Below, piece after piece: positions 35,202 to 48,118 of a stretch of 64,000 bases of DNA. Source of the DNA: Rhipicephalus microplus (Eukaryota; Arthropoda; Arachnida; Ixodida; Ixodidae); assembly GCF_043290135.1 (NCBI RefSeq), contig NC_134705.1:40886771-40950770 (forward strand), given 5' to 3'. A program made the translations under genes and the position numbers. The notes below the pieces were generated by a model, which was not told the DNA's origin, did not search any database, and saw only the letters and a program-made list of their open reading frames with translations. Each line of letters opens with the position of its first letter. The stretch's first letter is position 1.

Positions 35202-37739
35202 AAAAAGGTTCGGCGTACCGCGCGAGCGGCCAGCGCCGAACAATACAGCGCTAACCGGATACTCGGGGGGGGGGGGGGGGGGTCTCAAAAATGAGAAAAA
35301 AAGAAAGATGAAACCGGCACGGCCGTCATTTAGGTCGGTGCCGCGCGCAGCTCCAGTGACACACACACAAGGAGGGACGCAAGCACAAAGGACTCTATAA
35401 AAAAAGGCAGAGCCTGCAGAGAAGTGGGTCACCGAGCAGCAAACGCGAATGTCGGCGCACATAATAGGCACACACACAAAACGGAAGGCGAGGAAGGAGC
35501 GCACGACGAGAAAAGACGGAGCCGAAGTTCATCATCGCCGCCTACCTCCTCAATCCGACCGCCCCGTATATCATCTATCCACTATACAAGACTGCGCGCA
35601 CCAATACCACAACGCCGCGCTACTACTCCATATAGCTGGACGGATCGAGGCCATGCGGTTGCGTGGAGCTCCTCTACCGTCTGAGAACGGAGGTAAGAAA
35701 AATGGCAGATGGACTGGCTGCTCACATTTTGTTTATTCAGCGTCATCTTCGACACGACGAGCGCCGAGGGCCCTGCGAACACAAAGCAGTGGGCTGCCGG
35801 AACGAATCGAAAAGGCTTCGGCATCAACTCGACTCTGTGGCGGCCAAGCACACAGTACCGTTCCAAGCCAGCCCAGAAGGCCGAAAGAGAAGCTACAGAA
35901 AAAAAAAAAGAACAAATAAACACGGACCGCAAGGACGTTTCGAACGAGCTCGGTTTTTGGGGGGCTTCGACTGTAGACAAAAAAAATGGGACAAGCAAGG
36001 AAGCGAGAGTCTGAAAAAAAAAAAATCACAGTGCTCACGGCCTAAATAGGCGCCCCACGTCATGCAACACTGCAAAAGGAAAAACGAGAAAAATGGAGAA
36101 TGTTAAGAACACCGGTGAACGAAGGGCACTGATCCTTCTGACAGCAGACAAGCTTTCAGACGAGCACCTGCGGCACAGTTATTCTAAGGGGAAAAGAGTA
36201 AACACCGACTCACGATAAAAATACGCCGAAAAAAAAACAAGATTATTCCTAGCGTTCCGCTACTCCGTCCAAGTAGGCCATGATCTCCAAATGAGCCGTA
36301 AGCCGACGGCCCAGTTGAAGATTAACGGTGCAAAATGCGCTTTGCTGCAGATAATTATGAAACGTCGAAGCACAATATGTGTTGGTTGAGTGCGCTTATC
36401 GGAAAGAAATTAACATCAATACTACAACTTCATAAAATTTAAACACCAAAAAAGGGACATTTTCCGTTTCCTTGGCGAGTAGTCTTCACACTCGCCCCAC
36501 ACCGAAGTCGGAAAACACGTATAAAATATTTCACTTCAATTTTACTGGACATTATCCTTAATAGTAAACAGAGTTCCGCCGAGTTAACTAACTATGCGTC
36601 CTACATTCAGCCCGAGTCACAGAAACCACGGTCGGGTTCAGTGGACGCAAATTCACTCGTCGTTGCTAACTTGCATCTCGAACAGGTGACGAATCTGCCG
36701 CTAGTATACGTCGTGAATTCCTGTGTTCCCGTGACATCACACTGGTATGAAAGCAGCCACCCCCACAATATCGAAACCGAAGGTGTTTTCTAATGTGGCG
36801 GTATTAAAAATATCTCAATACCACTTTTTTTTTCTGAAAGCAATAATCCAAAAAATATTTCATAAAGTTTTTGTCAGGACTATTTTAAGCGCATTTTAAC
36901 CTTCACATAATATATAAAAAACTTTAGAGTTCGCGAGCCTGCTGAATCCGGAAACATTTTAGAAAGAGTCTTATAGCTGCTTAGTTCCCATGCCTTTGCT
37001 TTTCAATCTAGCTAAAAATGTGTTCTGATAAGATATTGTACTGGTGAAGTGCTTATTAGGTACACCTTTATGAAACAACGTTCGTAGTTTCAGGGAGCGT
37101 ATAGAAAGCGTATATGCACACTTGTATGCAATGCAACACCAGTTACATATCATGATTCGGGTCTTTCCTGTGCACTTCGTAATTTAATCCCTCTCTCTAT
37201 CGTCCTGTGCTGCACTTCTTCGATCTTGGCGCACACCCAGTATGCGATATACAGTAACAGGCAGCCGCTTATCGGGCCTGCGCACTGCATCAACCGCAAA
37301 CGAGGCAAATCCGCTCAAAACAAGCGGAAGTCTCCACTGCGCCTGCAGACGCCGTACGAATCGTTGAAAACGGTCGCTTGCTCCGAATAGGCGGCAGCGG
37401 AACGGCTTCCTATGTACGCGTATACACGTGAAAGAGCTAAGAAAAAACACCGGTCCCGCAAACGGCAAGGCGAAAACGCACACCCCAGCACGCTTTTATA
37501 TCAGCTGTTTTCAGCACGATAGCAGGAGAGTCGACATAAAATTACAGGCGGAGAAAAAGAAATCTTAACAGCTGTATCAGTTATCCCATCACTTGTGTCG
37601 TTCATTTATACCTAAAGACCTCATGCGCGCAATACTAGCAAACAAACAAAATAAACTTGGCAGATCCCACGCACAGTGGGGATCGATGACATGCGAAGCA
37701 CAAATGAGAAAAGCTGAATTGTCAGATTAAAATCAGCGC
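35202..37739. other. non-coding stretch, nothing recognised
   Basis: A run of about 19 G at 35264-35282. Overlapping frames of 100-156 codons at 35449-36049 occur in several phases and on both strands; one ends at CGGAG followed by GTAAGA near 35693, a possible donor, but there is no recognisable protein. AT-rich from 36200 to 37150. Confidence 0.35.
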
Positions 37740-38030
37740 AATGTTACAAGGCGGACGCAAATTGTGTCGTACATGACTTCCGTGTCATGATTACGATGTT
37801 TGCGCCCGGCATTTGTGTTCGTCGTCCATTCACGTCACGAAATACCGAACTTGGTGTAAGTCAAGCTAACGAAACGGCCACGAGCGCGCTATATGGTCGT
37901 AGCATGTATACTCATGTTTTATTACATTACATGCGTATCGTGAGTATCATGTTTGAACGTGGCATTTATTTTGGTCGTCTATTCACGTCACTTAATACCA
38001 AACTTGGTATATGGGTACCACGCATCAACT
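37740..38030 (+). repeat. satellite-like repeat, about 152-bp period, two units
   Basis: ATGTTTG...GGCATTT...GTCGTC...ATTCACGTCAC...ATACC...CTTGGT occurs near 37797 and again near 37949. The same text appears inverted at 58740-59280. Followed by a CT-repeat at 38032-38050. Confidence 0.7.
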
Positions 38031-41000
38031 ACTCTCTCTCTCTCTTTCTGTGAGTGCGTGTTTTAGTCTTCGTTTTAACAAAATATATTATAGAAAATGG
38101 GGTTGGCCCGCACAACCAGGAGGTATAACAGACTCAAGCCCGTCACACCTCCTGTGTGTCTGTTGTCCATTATAGCTCGTGCGTGTGTGTGTTGCACCAC
38201 GGATGTTCTGCATGTATGTGCTCGCATGTGTACATGCAAACCAGAGGTTCCGAGGGTAACCTTCTGGCTACGTCTGTAAAAGTACGCACTGTCACAGAAT
38301 TGGATATATCGGCCCTTGTCTATATACAAAGCAGTTCAGATGGCTATACCACAGCAGCAAGACGCCGCTTATCGTGAATACTGAACACAATATCACTCAT
38401 TTTGTAACGGTCAGCCGTAGTAGCTTTCGGAAATAACGACAAGGAATCAGTGCGCACTGCTTTTTTTCTTTCATTATGTTCACTGCCGCAAGCGGGACAG
38501 GCGTTCTACCCGCCCCTCCCCTAAAATTTAGAAGTTTTGCATAGATGCACGCACATACAAACACAATTACTCCTTATGTACGCTAGTGCGTAATACATCT
38601 CCCGCATTAAAACTTGCTAGCTGCCCTTCTAATTATGGTGTTTCGTGAAGACCAGCGCACTTCGCCAAAAAAAAAAAAAAAAATACATGCCAAAGGTAAA
38701 TAGTTTATCCCTTGTACTAAACACCAAACAAAAATACGTTGAAATAACCTGAAAGGGAGGGGGGGGGGGGGTTACACGGCTTGTCCTCCAGCGCATTCCC
38801 TTTTCTGTTTCTTTTTATTACCTACAAGTGGAGGGGGGAGGGAATTGACTCTCATGCTAAGCGAGTTTATGAACCCCTAGTGGAAATTATTTACCCACCT
38901 GAGGTTTTGAACGTCTATAGAGAGAGTAATTTTTTACTGCCTCTACAAGGTTACAGGGTGATTTCTGAAAGTTACTTCAGGTGTTAAAAAATAAATAAAA
39001 GGTGTCAGGTGAAATCACTCATTGAGTCCATAAATTCCTCAAACATCAAATGACGCAGAATTGATGGCGCATACAGATGTTACCACACACACACAACCAC
39101 GCACGCACACACACGCACACACACACACACACGCACACCACCACCACCAATGCAGAATAAAACACCACCCGAACGATCTGCTCGCGTTACCGACCTGTAC
39201 TTCGACAATTTAGCCGGCGAGAGAAATGACTTGTTTTGCGTCGATCAACAATAAAGGTTAAGAGCGTACGCGTAGTAAACTCAAGGTGAACTGCAAGTCG
39301 CCTTGAGTCACACCGACCTTTTAGTACAAACCCATCCGATCTCACATTTTTGATTATCCAATAATTAGCTGGCACTCCGGCCCCACTCGCGTTAGCACTG
39401 CTCGTGCACAATATATACCCATGCACACACATACCACGGCAGCTCAATCATTTTCACTGATCAGCAGTGCGTAAACACAGTAGCCGGACCAGGAACGCGG
39501 GCGAAGGAAGGCGGTGCTTCGTATACAATGGCGTCCCAACGCTTTTTCCAGGAGCACGGCTATGCGATGGTGATCACAGAATGCATCTCCTGTGCGAGTT
39601 TCGTCGTCATTTCACACACAAATTAAAGATACGTGCACGCTATTTGCGGCGTCTTACGGAGTGATGTATACAGTACTTCCCACGAACGAGGCGGATCACC
39701 GGCCGGGTTTTCACCGTGCTCAGCAGCGATCGCACGTTGGTTCCGTCTGCCTCGTGTCAGTGCTCGCCTTCGCGCTAGATGTATGACAACGGCTTTCGCA
39801 TGGAGCGGACCATTGGGACTGCACTTTACTGCAACAGATGCTGTGTTCAGTGAAAGAAAATCTATGCGACGCTTGTTTCACCTGCTCCGGCACACTGGTC
39901 GCTGGCCTGCTCGGTGCGCCGTAGGTTCGAAGTTGTAACCGATCACTCTCCAGGAAGTGACCACGGACGATACGACACCGGCTTGATTTTGATACCTCTG
40001 GCAGTGGTGTTCGTAGCTCTTCGCGAATAGGCACGGAAACGAGATATCTACGACGTCCAGGTTCAGAGGCTCACGCCCGGAAACGCGCGGCCTCTCGATG
40101 ACATATAGAAGAAACACATGGAACCCATCAGCGCAACCAGATAGATATGAAAACTAATTGCACTTTCGCAGGTGTACGCGTGGCCGTCGCGTTGCAGCTC
40201 ATATCGGGTGCGTACATATTTTGCATCAGGACAACCACGCAATGGTTCTAACGTAGGACAACCGAAGCCAAACAAAGCACGGAGCTCACCAGGCTTGGAG
40301 ACCTCCGGTATCGGACTGTCCGAGGCTGCGCGCCGCCGCCATGTTGGTGGAATGGTGCACCTCAGGCAGCAACCGCGAAAGGTCCACGGATGCAGCACGC
40401 ATCGGGATGATTACGCACGGCGCGATGAGAGAGCACCACGCGTCAAGGACAACCGACGACGACACGCACAAGAGCTCAGGGGGATTACCGTCGCGTAGCC
40501 TACATTCACGAGCACACGGAGAGACGCGCAATCGCCACCATCACGCGAAGGACAGCACACGGGAGACGCGCGATTGCAGGTGATTGGAGAACGGTTTCTT
40601 AGGTGGGTGCGACACTGGATTGTTTCGTATGCTCCGGTTTGACGCACGGAAAGTACGGAAATGCCGTACTGTCGCAGTGGGCACGTAGCTTTCTTTCTTT
40701 CATTTTCTAGACGTGCTAGTCGGAAAATGCGCAGAATAACGTAAAGAGGTGGTGATCGAAGTGGCTCCGAGAGCTCCAGCAGAGGAAATAACTTCACGCG
40801 CCGGCCCCGACGGTACGGCGTCAGGCGCGGTCACTGCTAAATGTTCCACCGCATGGCAATGAACGTGAACGACGCTGTTTCGTATTTGACATCGCTATCC
40901 GCGGAAACTTCGGAGTAGAGCACCAACAATGCGACCGAAATTGCAGCTTACTGAACGACGTGGTGAATTAAAACAGCGTCAGAAATGGCAGTGGTTGAGA

Positions 41001-42307
41001 GGGAATGTGCACGTACGAAAACAGTTCTTGATCGGCACGCGCAACAATCGATACGCTAATAGCGAACCTCGCTAGTCACTAGGCAGGTTCGATATAGCGT
41101 AAGCAAAGATAGCATTCGTTACGGTCGCCCGCTATTCGCGTCGCTTAACGGGATACCACAGGAGGGTAGCCTACGACGCATGCACAGTGGCGGCAAACGC
41201 CAACGGAAAGCTTAGCGTACGCCATTCTAAAATTGGCTAATCATAGTCCACGGTCAGCGTTACACTTCGGGATCATATTGGAGAGCACGAACCACTCTTG
41301 CAATAATTGCTCGCAGTGATCGCACGGCACAAGTCTTCCTTGTTCCTGCTGTATATATTCTCGAGACTTCCCCAAGGCCGTTACGAAGAGCGACACCAAA
41401 CAAGGGCACGACAACTTAAGAAGAACCACGGGGTGCGTGAGTGCCGCGGCGCGTAGTTCGTCATTCATTTGGCGGCACGCACGCGGGAGCTGCACCGAGG
41501 CAATCCTGTCTGCTCTCGCAAGAAGGCGCAGGAGAGGGACTCGCGATGAGGAGGAGGCGTGCACTACGTTAGCGCGAACACGAAGCAGTGAACGTCCGTC
41601 GCAAAGACCGCATTGCAAAGGACGCGCAAGCGGCACAAATCCACGGGCATAGACGCTGAAAGCGCACGGCGCGACAACGCAAACAAGTATGAGCGTGCGA
41701 GTGTGCGTAATAACGGCTGGAGTGCGTCCCAAGACGATGACATGACAAAGAGGGACGCTGCAGTAGCAGGAGCCTCCGGAATAGGTGACCGGTAATATGG
41801 GCAATCGCAGGCAACTGTGGCATGCGATGGCTTCCGGTTCGACGCACCACGCGGGTTGGCAGCTGCACGCGCACATTTTTGTACCGCTCTATTGAAAAAA
41901 AAAAAAAACCTTTCCACGCTGTCGGTGCTTTAGAAGTTTTTTTTTTTTTTTTTTTGCTAACCGTGACAGTGACGATGACAAGCAACGAAAGCCATGAACT
42001 GTAGGGTAACTTTTTATCGCACTAAAGAGATCTGCAATGCTTTTGTGCTGCTCTAGGGTACTGTCAGTTTGGCTAGCAGATAAGTCGATACAGAAAACAG
42101 TTTTCATATTATGATACGTTACTGCAGATAAAAAATCACCACTTTAAAGATCTCGGGGGACGGCGATGACTGTAGCAGTGTGCTAAGAGTTCATTTCGGG
42201 ATCGCTGCTCCGGCCGACATCGTTGGTCGATCGGCATGAAGCACAGCACTTACTGGGCGCATTGAGATGTTTTTTTTTTCTTCTCGCCTTCTGCACTCTA
42301 TAAGATG
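38031..42307. other. non-coding stretch; CA repeat; CpG-rich 39.7-41.85 kb
   Basis: A (CA)n microsatellite with interruptions lies at 39083-39150, a G-run at about 38759-38771 and poly(A)/poly(T) tracts near 41895 and 41939-41955. The CpG-rich interval carries long overlapping frames on both strands (up to 211 codons, minus strand 41241-41876), with no recognisable domain. It may hold promoters; no exon supported. Confidence 0.35.
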
Positions 42308-42321
42308 CATTTCTTAGTCGA

Positions 42322-42569
42322 TTGATTGATTGATTGATATGTGGGGTTTAACGACCCAAAATCACCATATGATTATGAAAGACGCCGTAGTGGAGGGCTC
42401 TGGAAATTTCGACCACCTGGGGTTCTTTAACGTGCACCCAAATCTGAGCACACAGGCCTACAACATTTCCGCCTCCATCGGAAATGCAACCGCCGCAGCC
42501 GGTATTCGAACCCGCGACCTGCGGGTCAGCAGCCGAGTACCTTATCCACTAGACCACCGCGGCGGGGCA
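42322..42569 (-). mobile_element. full-length Ruka-type tRNA-SINE with perfect 14-bp target duplication
   Basis: Flanked by CATTTCTTAGTCGA at 42308-42321 and again at 42570-42583. Minus strand from the right: CGCCGCGGTGGTCTAGTGG (A box), B box GGTCGCGGGTTCGAATACCG, the body with GGTGCACGTTAAAGAACCCC and TTTCCAGAGCCCTCCACTAC, tail TATCAATCAATCAATCAA. The best reference copy in this window. Its B box GGTTCGAAT is intact. Confidence 0.95.
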
Positions 42570-43316
42570 CATTTCTTAGTCGAAGCCGGATGCTTATTTA
42601 AACGCTAATCTTGATCAAGTTGCGCGGCACGGCGGCACATAGACAATACATTCAGACACAGACGGCGCCGAATAATCTAAACCCTGCGCTTGTTTAACGC
42701 ACTTCTTCCTTTTAGTGCCGTCCTGGCGCACACTTTGACCAAGATGAACGCAAATGCACTCCTCCAGCGCTTCGTGTAAACTTCCTCTTGAGTGAAGGTT
42801 TTGCATTTTTTGTCATATATATGGGTGCAATGGCCGGCGCTCGACTCGTATGACAAGTGGATTTCTCCCTCATGTTCCCATACTATGTTTTAGGCACATC
42901 TACACGACAATTCATTTCTCAATGTAATAATCGCAGAAAATTCATGCGTAAGCTTTTTAAGTACGGAATACACCAGTATCCGTGATAAAATGATTTTCGC
43001 ACACTCTGGCTTCAACGTTCCGTACTCAAAGGCTACTTGTCGCTGCGGTTCTCTTCACATCCGCGGCTCACCTCATGATTCTTTCTTCGTTTCATGGCAA
43101 TCGATACATGCATTTGCCTTTCACGCTCGAGTTGGAGCAGCCAATAGCTGAACAACCGACGATGGTTCATCAGCACGAAGATAAACGGACGACCGCGCGC
43201 GCGAATCCCGAATAATCTGAGGCATGCGGCGAAGAGGTTCACCGTCGTTTACTCTTCTCGAACCGGTAGCAGACGGTGCATCCCACAATCCCTCGCTCTT
43301 TTACTGGTCACCTATT

Positions 43317-43471
43317 GCCGACCACCTGCGGTTTCTTAAAGTGCGCCTAAATCTAAGCACACAAGCGCACCTAGCGTTTCGCCTCCATCGAAATCCGGCC
43401 GCCACAGCAGCTGAGATTCCATACTGCAACCTTCGGTTCAGCAGCCGAGCACCGCTAGTACACCGTCGCGA
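43317..43471 (-). repeat. decayed Ruka-type SINE, 3' part missing
   Basis: GACCACCTGCGGTTTCTTAA, GTGCGCCTAAATCTAAGCAC, CGCCTCCATCG and CAGCAGCCGAGCACC follow the order of the full copies with many changes. The tail-side 100 bp or so is absent. Confidence 0.75.
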
Positions 43472-44429
43472 GTTCATCAACGAGTGAAGAGGGAAATGGC
43501 ACGTTAAAATAAAGTGTCAGCTAGTCCAACGAAAATTTAGCTTAGGTGCCGTACAACACGCGCGCAGGTGGCAATACCCGTGAGTGAAACGAGAACTCGT
43601 GTTGTTCGATGCCGTCTCACGATCTTGCGAGATTACGAGAGAGCTGAAAATACGCTACAGTTCACAAACAAGAAACAGCCGGCGGAGACTGCATGGAAAA
43701 AGCTCAACTCTGTGACGCACTCGGACTACACGAAAGTAGAAATAGCACCGACCATGACGACACCAACGGCAGCTACGACAGCAGTAGAAGGAAAGTGTTG
43801 GGAGTAATGCAAGTGTGCCTGGAGAGCGCAATTAGCCGACCTTCGTGCGCAGCAGACAACACCACGTGCTTGGCGAACAGACAGCGTAGCGTGCTGCCAA
43901 GTGGCTCGCACACTGCTGCTGGCAGCTCGGAGAAGAAGCGTGCGGTGGCGCGAAAGGCCATTGCACCCTCCCTCCCCCGAGGCAGTCACGAAGGCTGCTG
44001 GTGCAGTGGCCTCTCCGGCGTCACGGGGCCGAGGCAGCAATCAAGCACCGCACCGGTTGGCCGGAGGGAGCTTGCCCGCTGCGGGCGCTCTCCGCATACT
44101 ACCGCATAAAGCTGTACACTTCGGAACTCTGTCCAGCCATCAAAGAACCATCAATTCTTCGAGACAAGTGAACGGGACACTTCCGAACTGATTCACCATT
44201 ATTCACGCAACGACGCAAGCGTACAGGTAGACGGGAACCTGGCGCTGTGAATAGCCGCAACTTGCTGAAAGGAACGCTAAAAAGCGAAAAAAAAAAATAA
44301 ACGCCACGAATAAACTGGCACGAAGAGAGACGGTGCTGAATCTATCCTGGCGAGAACTTCTCACAAGTTCTACCTTCGACTTTCAACACACGGCGGGCCC
44401 GCGAGGTACCTAGCTGATAAGCTGAGCCC
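43472..44429. other. non-coding stretch, nothing recognised
   Basis: Frames up to 138 codons on the plus strand (43693-44109) overlap open minus-strand frames in GC-rich DNA. No domain and no splice support. Confidence 0.35.
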
Positions 44430-44576
44430 AACGTTACTAGAGAGAACTAGTAACGTTCGTTGAGCCTGTCTGCTCCGACGTGGGACTAAGGCGGGTGCAC
44501 GACATCATCGAGTCCTGGTGGACCAAATCGAAGTTGTTTTCATTCATTCATTCATTCATTCATTCATTCATTCATT
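44430..44576. repeat. 11-bp inverted repeat and (ATTC)n microsatellite
   Basis: AACGTTACTAG (44430-44440), loop AGAGAA, CTAGTAACGTT (44447-44457) is perfect. Nine CATT units occupy 44541-44576. Confidence 0.9.
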
Positions 44577-44583
44577 AGGAGGG

Positions 44584-44880
44584 TTAAAGCGACTCTAAAT
44601 AAAATTTTTATAACGGCAAATATGAAGTGCACTGTCCTTATAGCGGAAACAGCGTTAACATACCAAGTTTCAAGATGTTTACTTGAACCAATGTCGCAAA
44701 AAATACAAAAATAACTGAATCCACGACATCACGCGCAGAGATTTTGGCATGCAATTCAAAAACAAAACTTTGATCTCGACCCCCCCCCCCTCCTTTTTTT
44801 TTTTTTTGATTAGTGAGCCTAAAGTAACAATAACAGCCATACCAGTTTCGCTCCAGATTTAACTGCGAAATTGATGACAA
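44584..44880. mobile_element. relative of the 13454-13879 TTAA element, one end only
   Basis: Starts TTAAAGCGACTCTAAA, with internal AAGTTTCAAGATGTTTACTT, ACGCGCAGAGATTTTGGCA and AATTCAAAAACAAAACTTTGA echoing the 13.5-kb element. A C-run followed by a T-run sits at about 44780-44808. No matching right TIR was found. Confidence 0.4.
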
Positions 44881-47800
44881 GGGCGCGGTCGCCTGCGCTG
44901 TCTCACGCTATCTACGCCGGCATCAACAAACGGCCCACTTACGTCGCGTTGATAAGACAGCCTGCACAAAAACCACTTCATTTCCTACCACGGCTGCATT
45001 ACCTTACACCAGTGTTTTGTAAAGCTACGCGAGATACGATCCCAAAGTAGCTAGCTACGAGAGATGGGATACAAAGAGTTTGGTGCTAGTCTTACTTCAT
45101 TTAACACTTCTATTTGTCGCTATCGAAGTCATTAGGTCACCCTTGCGTCAAAGTTGTCATTTTTGTGTGTTCTTAAGGACACTATGATTAAATATTTAAA
45201 TCCTATTAGGCAGACATACTATTATTTGAGAATGATGATGTCCCTGATTTCGGCATTGTAGTTTGTTAATGCGAAGAGAAAAGAAAGGGTTATAATTACT
45301 TTTTTTTTCCATTTCACACCGACAAATACGTGACGCAATCACAGTGCCGCGTCAAAAATCCCCCCCCCCCCTTTTAAAGTAGCTTTTTTGGATACACTTG
45401 CGCAAGGAATTTTTTTGCGATTTTCAGTGTTGATAGGACGATGTTTCCATTCGAACAAAACGCAAATTATTTAACACAACGTAACAAAACGCGACGCCTC
45501 CATCTTTATCTTGCCTTCATTCTGCTGATGAAAATAAAGATGGAGCCCGACAGATAAAAAAAGCACAGCCGAAATAAAAATATAAAATGAATAAATAAAA
45601 CACCGTGGCGTATCTGCGATGCTGCCTTTGAGGTATGTTTCCCCCCCCCCTTTTTTTTTACGGAAGTTTAATCAAAAACACGGTGAAACGAGTAATTTTC
45701 GCAGAAAAATCTGTTCGAGGGGCCGTTTCGTACCACCACTTCCTTGCCGATACTTTGCATGATTTTGACCGCGAGTGGCTCTACCATTGCCTATGCTCGA
45801 TGTACTTGCGGAGGTCACGCCCCGGGTTCATGCCCCCTCTATTTTTGTGACAATGATGGAGCAGCTTTTCGCGTTTCTTTTTTCTTTGGGTGTGGGTGGG
45901 TGGGGAGTGGGGGCTTATTTCCCGACACCATCATTATTTTAGGAGCTATCCCGTCCACTCATAGCGTGCTTGCCGACTACTTTGAGTACTTGAGTGTTGA
46001 AGTCAGTCAAACAAATCTCGGGTGAATGAGCGAGAAACGTTAATGATTCACTGGGAGACGTTCATTCCACCGAATGGAGAGGGCCCTGGCGACAATTTTA
46101 ATAAAAGTAAATACGTGCTTTCGTACAAAGTGGCGCATATTTTCACTGTTAGAAATAACGAGTGATTTTTCTTTACTCACCTTCGTGTTTCAGTAGCATT
46201 TATTTTGCTATAATTAAAATATTTCCAGGACTGAGGAAATTCGTTACATATCTACTTATTAAGCATGAGTGTATTTCGTGACGATCGTTAGCGTTTTAGC
46301 TCGGTAGCGTCTGGCAATCCTAGCTGCAAACCCACAATTTCGTGCATTTAACGACTAAACGAACAGCGACAAGTTAAATGTGGTAAGGTAAAGACACAGT
46401 GGACGTACGCGCATGAAGACGGTTGAGTAGGTGCAGGCGACGTTTCCTGAACAGATCACGTCGCGATGTACAGAAACAAGAAAACATTCGTTTACCAGCC
46501 CAAGGTGGTGGCACCCATATGTCTTACGTAAAATCGTTTCGTACGCTTCCACCCCGTTCCCGTTCACGCGGGAGTGCTATGGAACGGCGAAGCAATTCCC
46601 GCAGGCGTGATTGAAACAGGGACGTGCCACAGGCCGGAACTTTAAACTACGGCACCGAATCGGCCTGCAGGCTGGTAGAACGCGTGCTTTAGCCCCAATG
46701 AGTGCACTCGAAGCGGTGTTTCAATGCAGAGCGTCCACTACACAGCGTCACGCTCTACGAAACGGCAATGTCCCACCCGTGGCGATGTAAGGCTACGTGC
46801 TATGCATAGCGGTCACCTCTGCGCCGCCCAGCTGGCTATATGTGGAACTCGGGCGGCAGCGGCATATGAAAATACAGAAACGAGCATACAACTACGCGAG
46901 CAATTGATCTAACCGAAACAAGCCACCACTGACAAGCTAGAAAAAAAATTGCAAAACAAACGAGAAGTTTGCTTTGCTACTTCACACACCACAGGCGCGC
47001 CTTTGGTGTGTGTTTCTGTGCGTCTGTTCTGTGCCTTAGCTCTACACCGTGACTATTGGGAAGCACCAAATAGCCCAAAAACAAGACCTGCCAAAACGAG
47101 AAGTATACATTAGACGCACGCTAAGAGTAGCGCCCTCCCTTAGCACGTATTGCAAGAAATAGTCGCGGACACGCAGCACAGCCTATATGACTTCACCTGA
47201 GCAAGCTGTAGACAGCGATGGTCCAGAGGCGTCTATAGACGTTCTTTTCGTGGGCGTCGCCACCTTGCTAGCGGGCGGCCCTTTTCTGGTCTGGCAACAC
47301 ATCTGGCATGCGGGAAGCTCGCTGTTTGCATAGAAGGTAATCGTGCGGCTGCGGTTTTGTCGTTCTTTTGCAGCTTTTACGCGGTGAATTTGGACTGAAG
47401 TGACGCGGGTTCTCTAGAAAATGAGTCTATGAGACGTTCTGACAAGGTTCAAGTCATTGAGGGTCAATGGTTTTATTATACAGTGCGGCGAGCGAGTCCG
47501 CCTCTGTTGAAGCAGTATATTCACAGCACCCGATTTCCGCTCGAAGAATTCGCGGTATTCCAAGTCTTTCTTTTTCAAAATGAGCAACAACACTTCGAGA
47601 GCACCGTAAATATCTTTCTTTAGCTGCAGTCATTCGCTTTTCTAACAAGATTCCTTTACGCCAAGCCGTCACATCGGCAACCGCTCTTGCATGGATCTGT
47701 TCTTGCGATGACCCCTTCTTGGCCGTCATAGAAATGAAGAAAAACAAATCCACGGGTTGGCTCAATGCACGGCTAATTGCTCGATAATGCCACACATACC

Positions 47801-47979
47801 AGCACACACACACACACACACACTCCAAACAGTCGCCCGCATGCAAGAGAGGAATGCGTAGGTTGCCAGACCAGACCTCCTCGCCCGATGCAAAGGTCTA
47901 TATAGTAGAGCGCTAAAACCCAATTGTGCCAAAGAAGCATTCCACTGTTTGGCGACAAAAAATATAGCGACATCCTGTA
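44881..47979. other. non-coding stretch, nothing recognised
   Basis: C/T and G homopolymers near 45301, 45360-45372 and 45642-45659; a (CA)n near 47800-47823. Short frames only. Confidence 0.35.
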
Positions 47980-47993
47980 CCTGGTGCGTACTT

Positions 47994-48118
47994 GATTGAT
48001 ATGTGAGGTTTAACGTCCCAAAACCAACATATGAATATGAGAGACGCCGTAGTGGACGGCTCCGGAAATTTCGACCACCTGGGGTTCTTTAACGTGCACC
48101 CAACCCTGAGCACACGGG
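47994..48118 (-). mobile_element. 5'-truncated Ruka-type SINE with 14-bp target duplication
   Basis: CCTGGTGCGTACTT lies at 47980-47993 and 48119-48132. Between them is only the tail-proximal half of the SINE (to CTGAGCACACGGG), so the tRNA-like head with its promoter boxes is absent. A short insertion made this way cannot be transcribed from its own promoter. Confidence 0.93.

Noticed and set aside
34945..35254. Frames with an Ile-Tyr repeat
   Set aside because: Translation of the (TA)n microsatellite.
41241..41876. 211-codon open frame, minus strand
   Set aside because: Lies in CpG-rich DNA where several overlapping frames on both strands are open. Composition is Cys/Ser/Arg/Leu-mixed without any domain, and no splice sites or homologous pattern support it.
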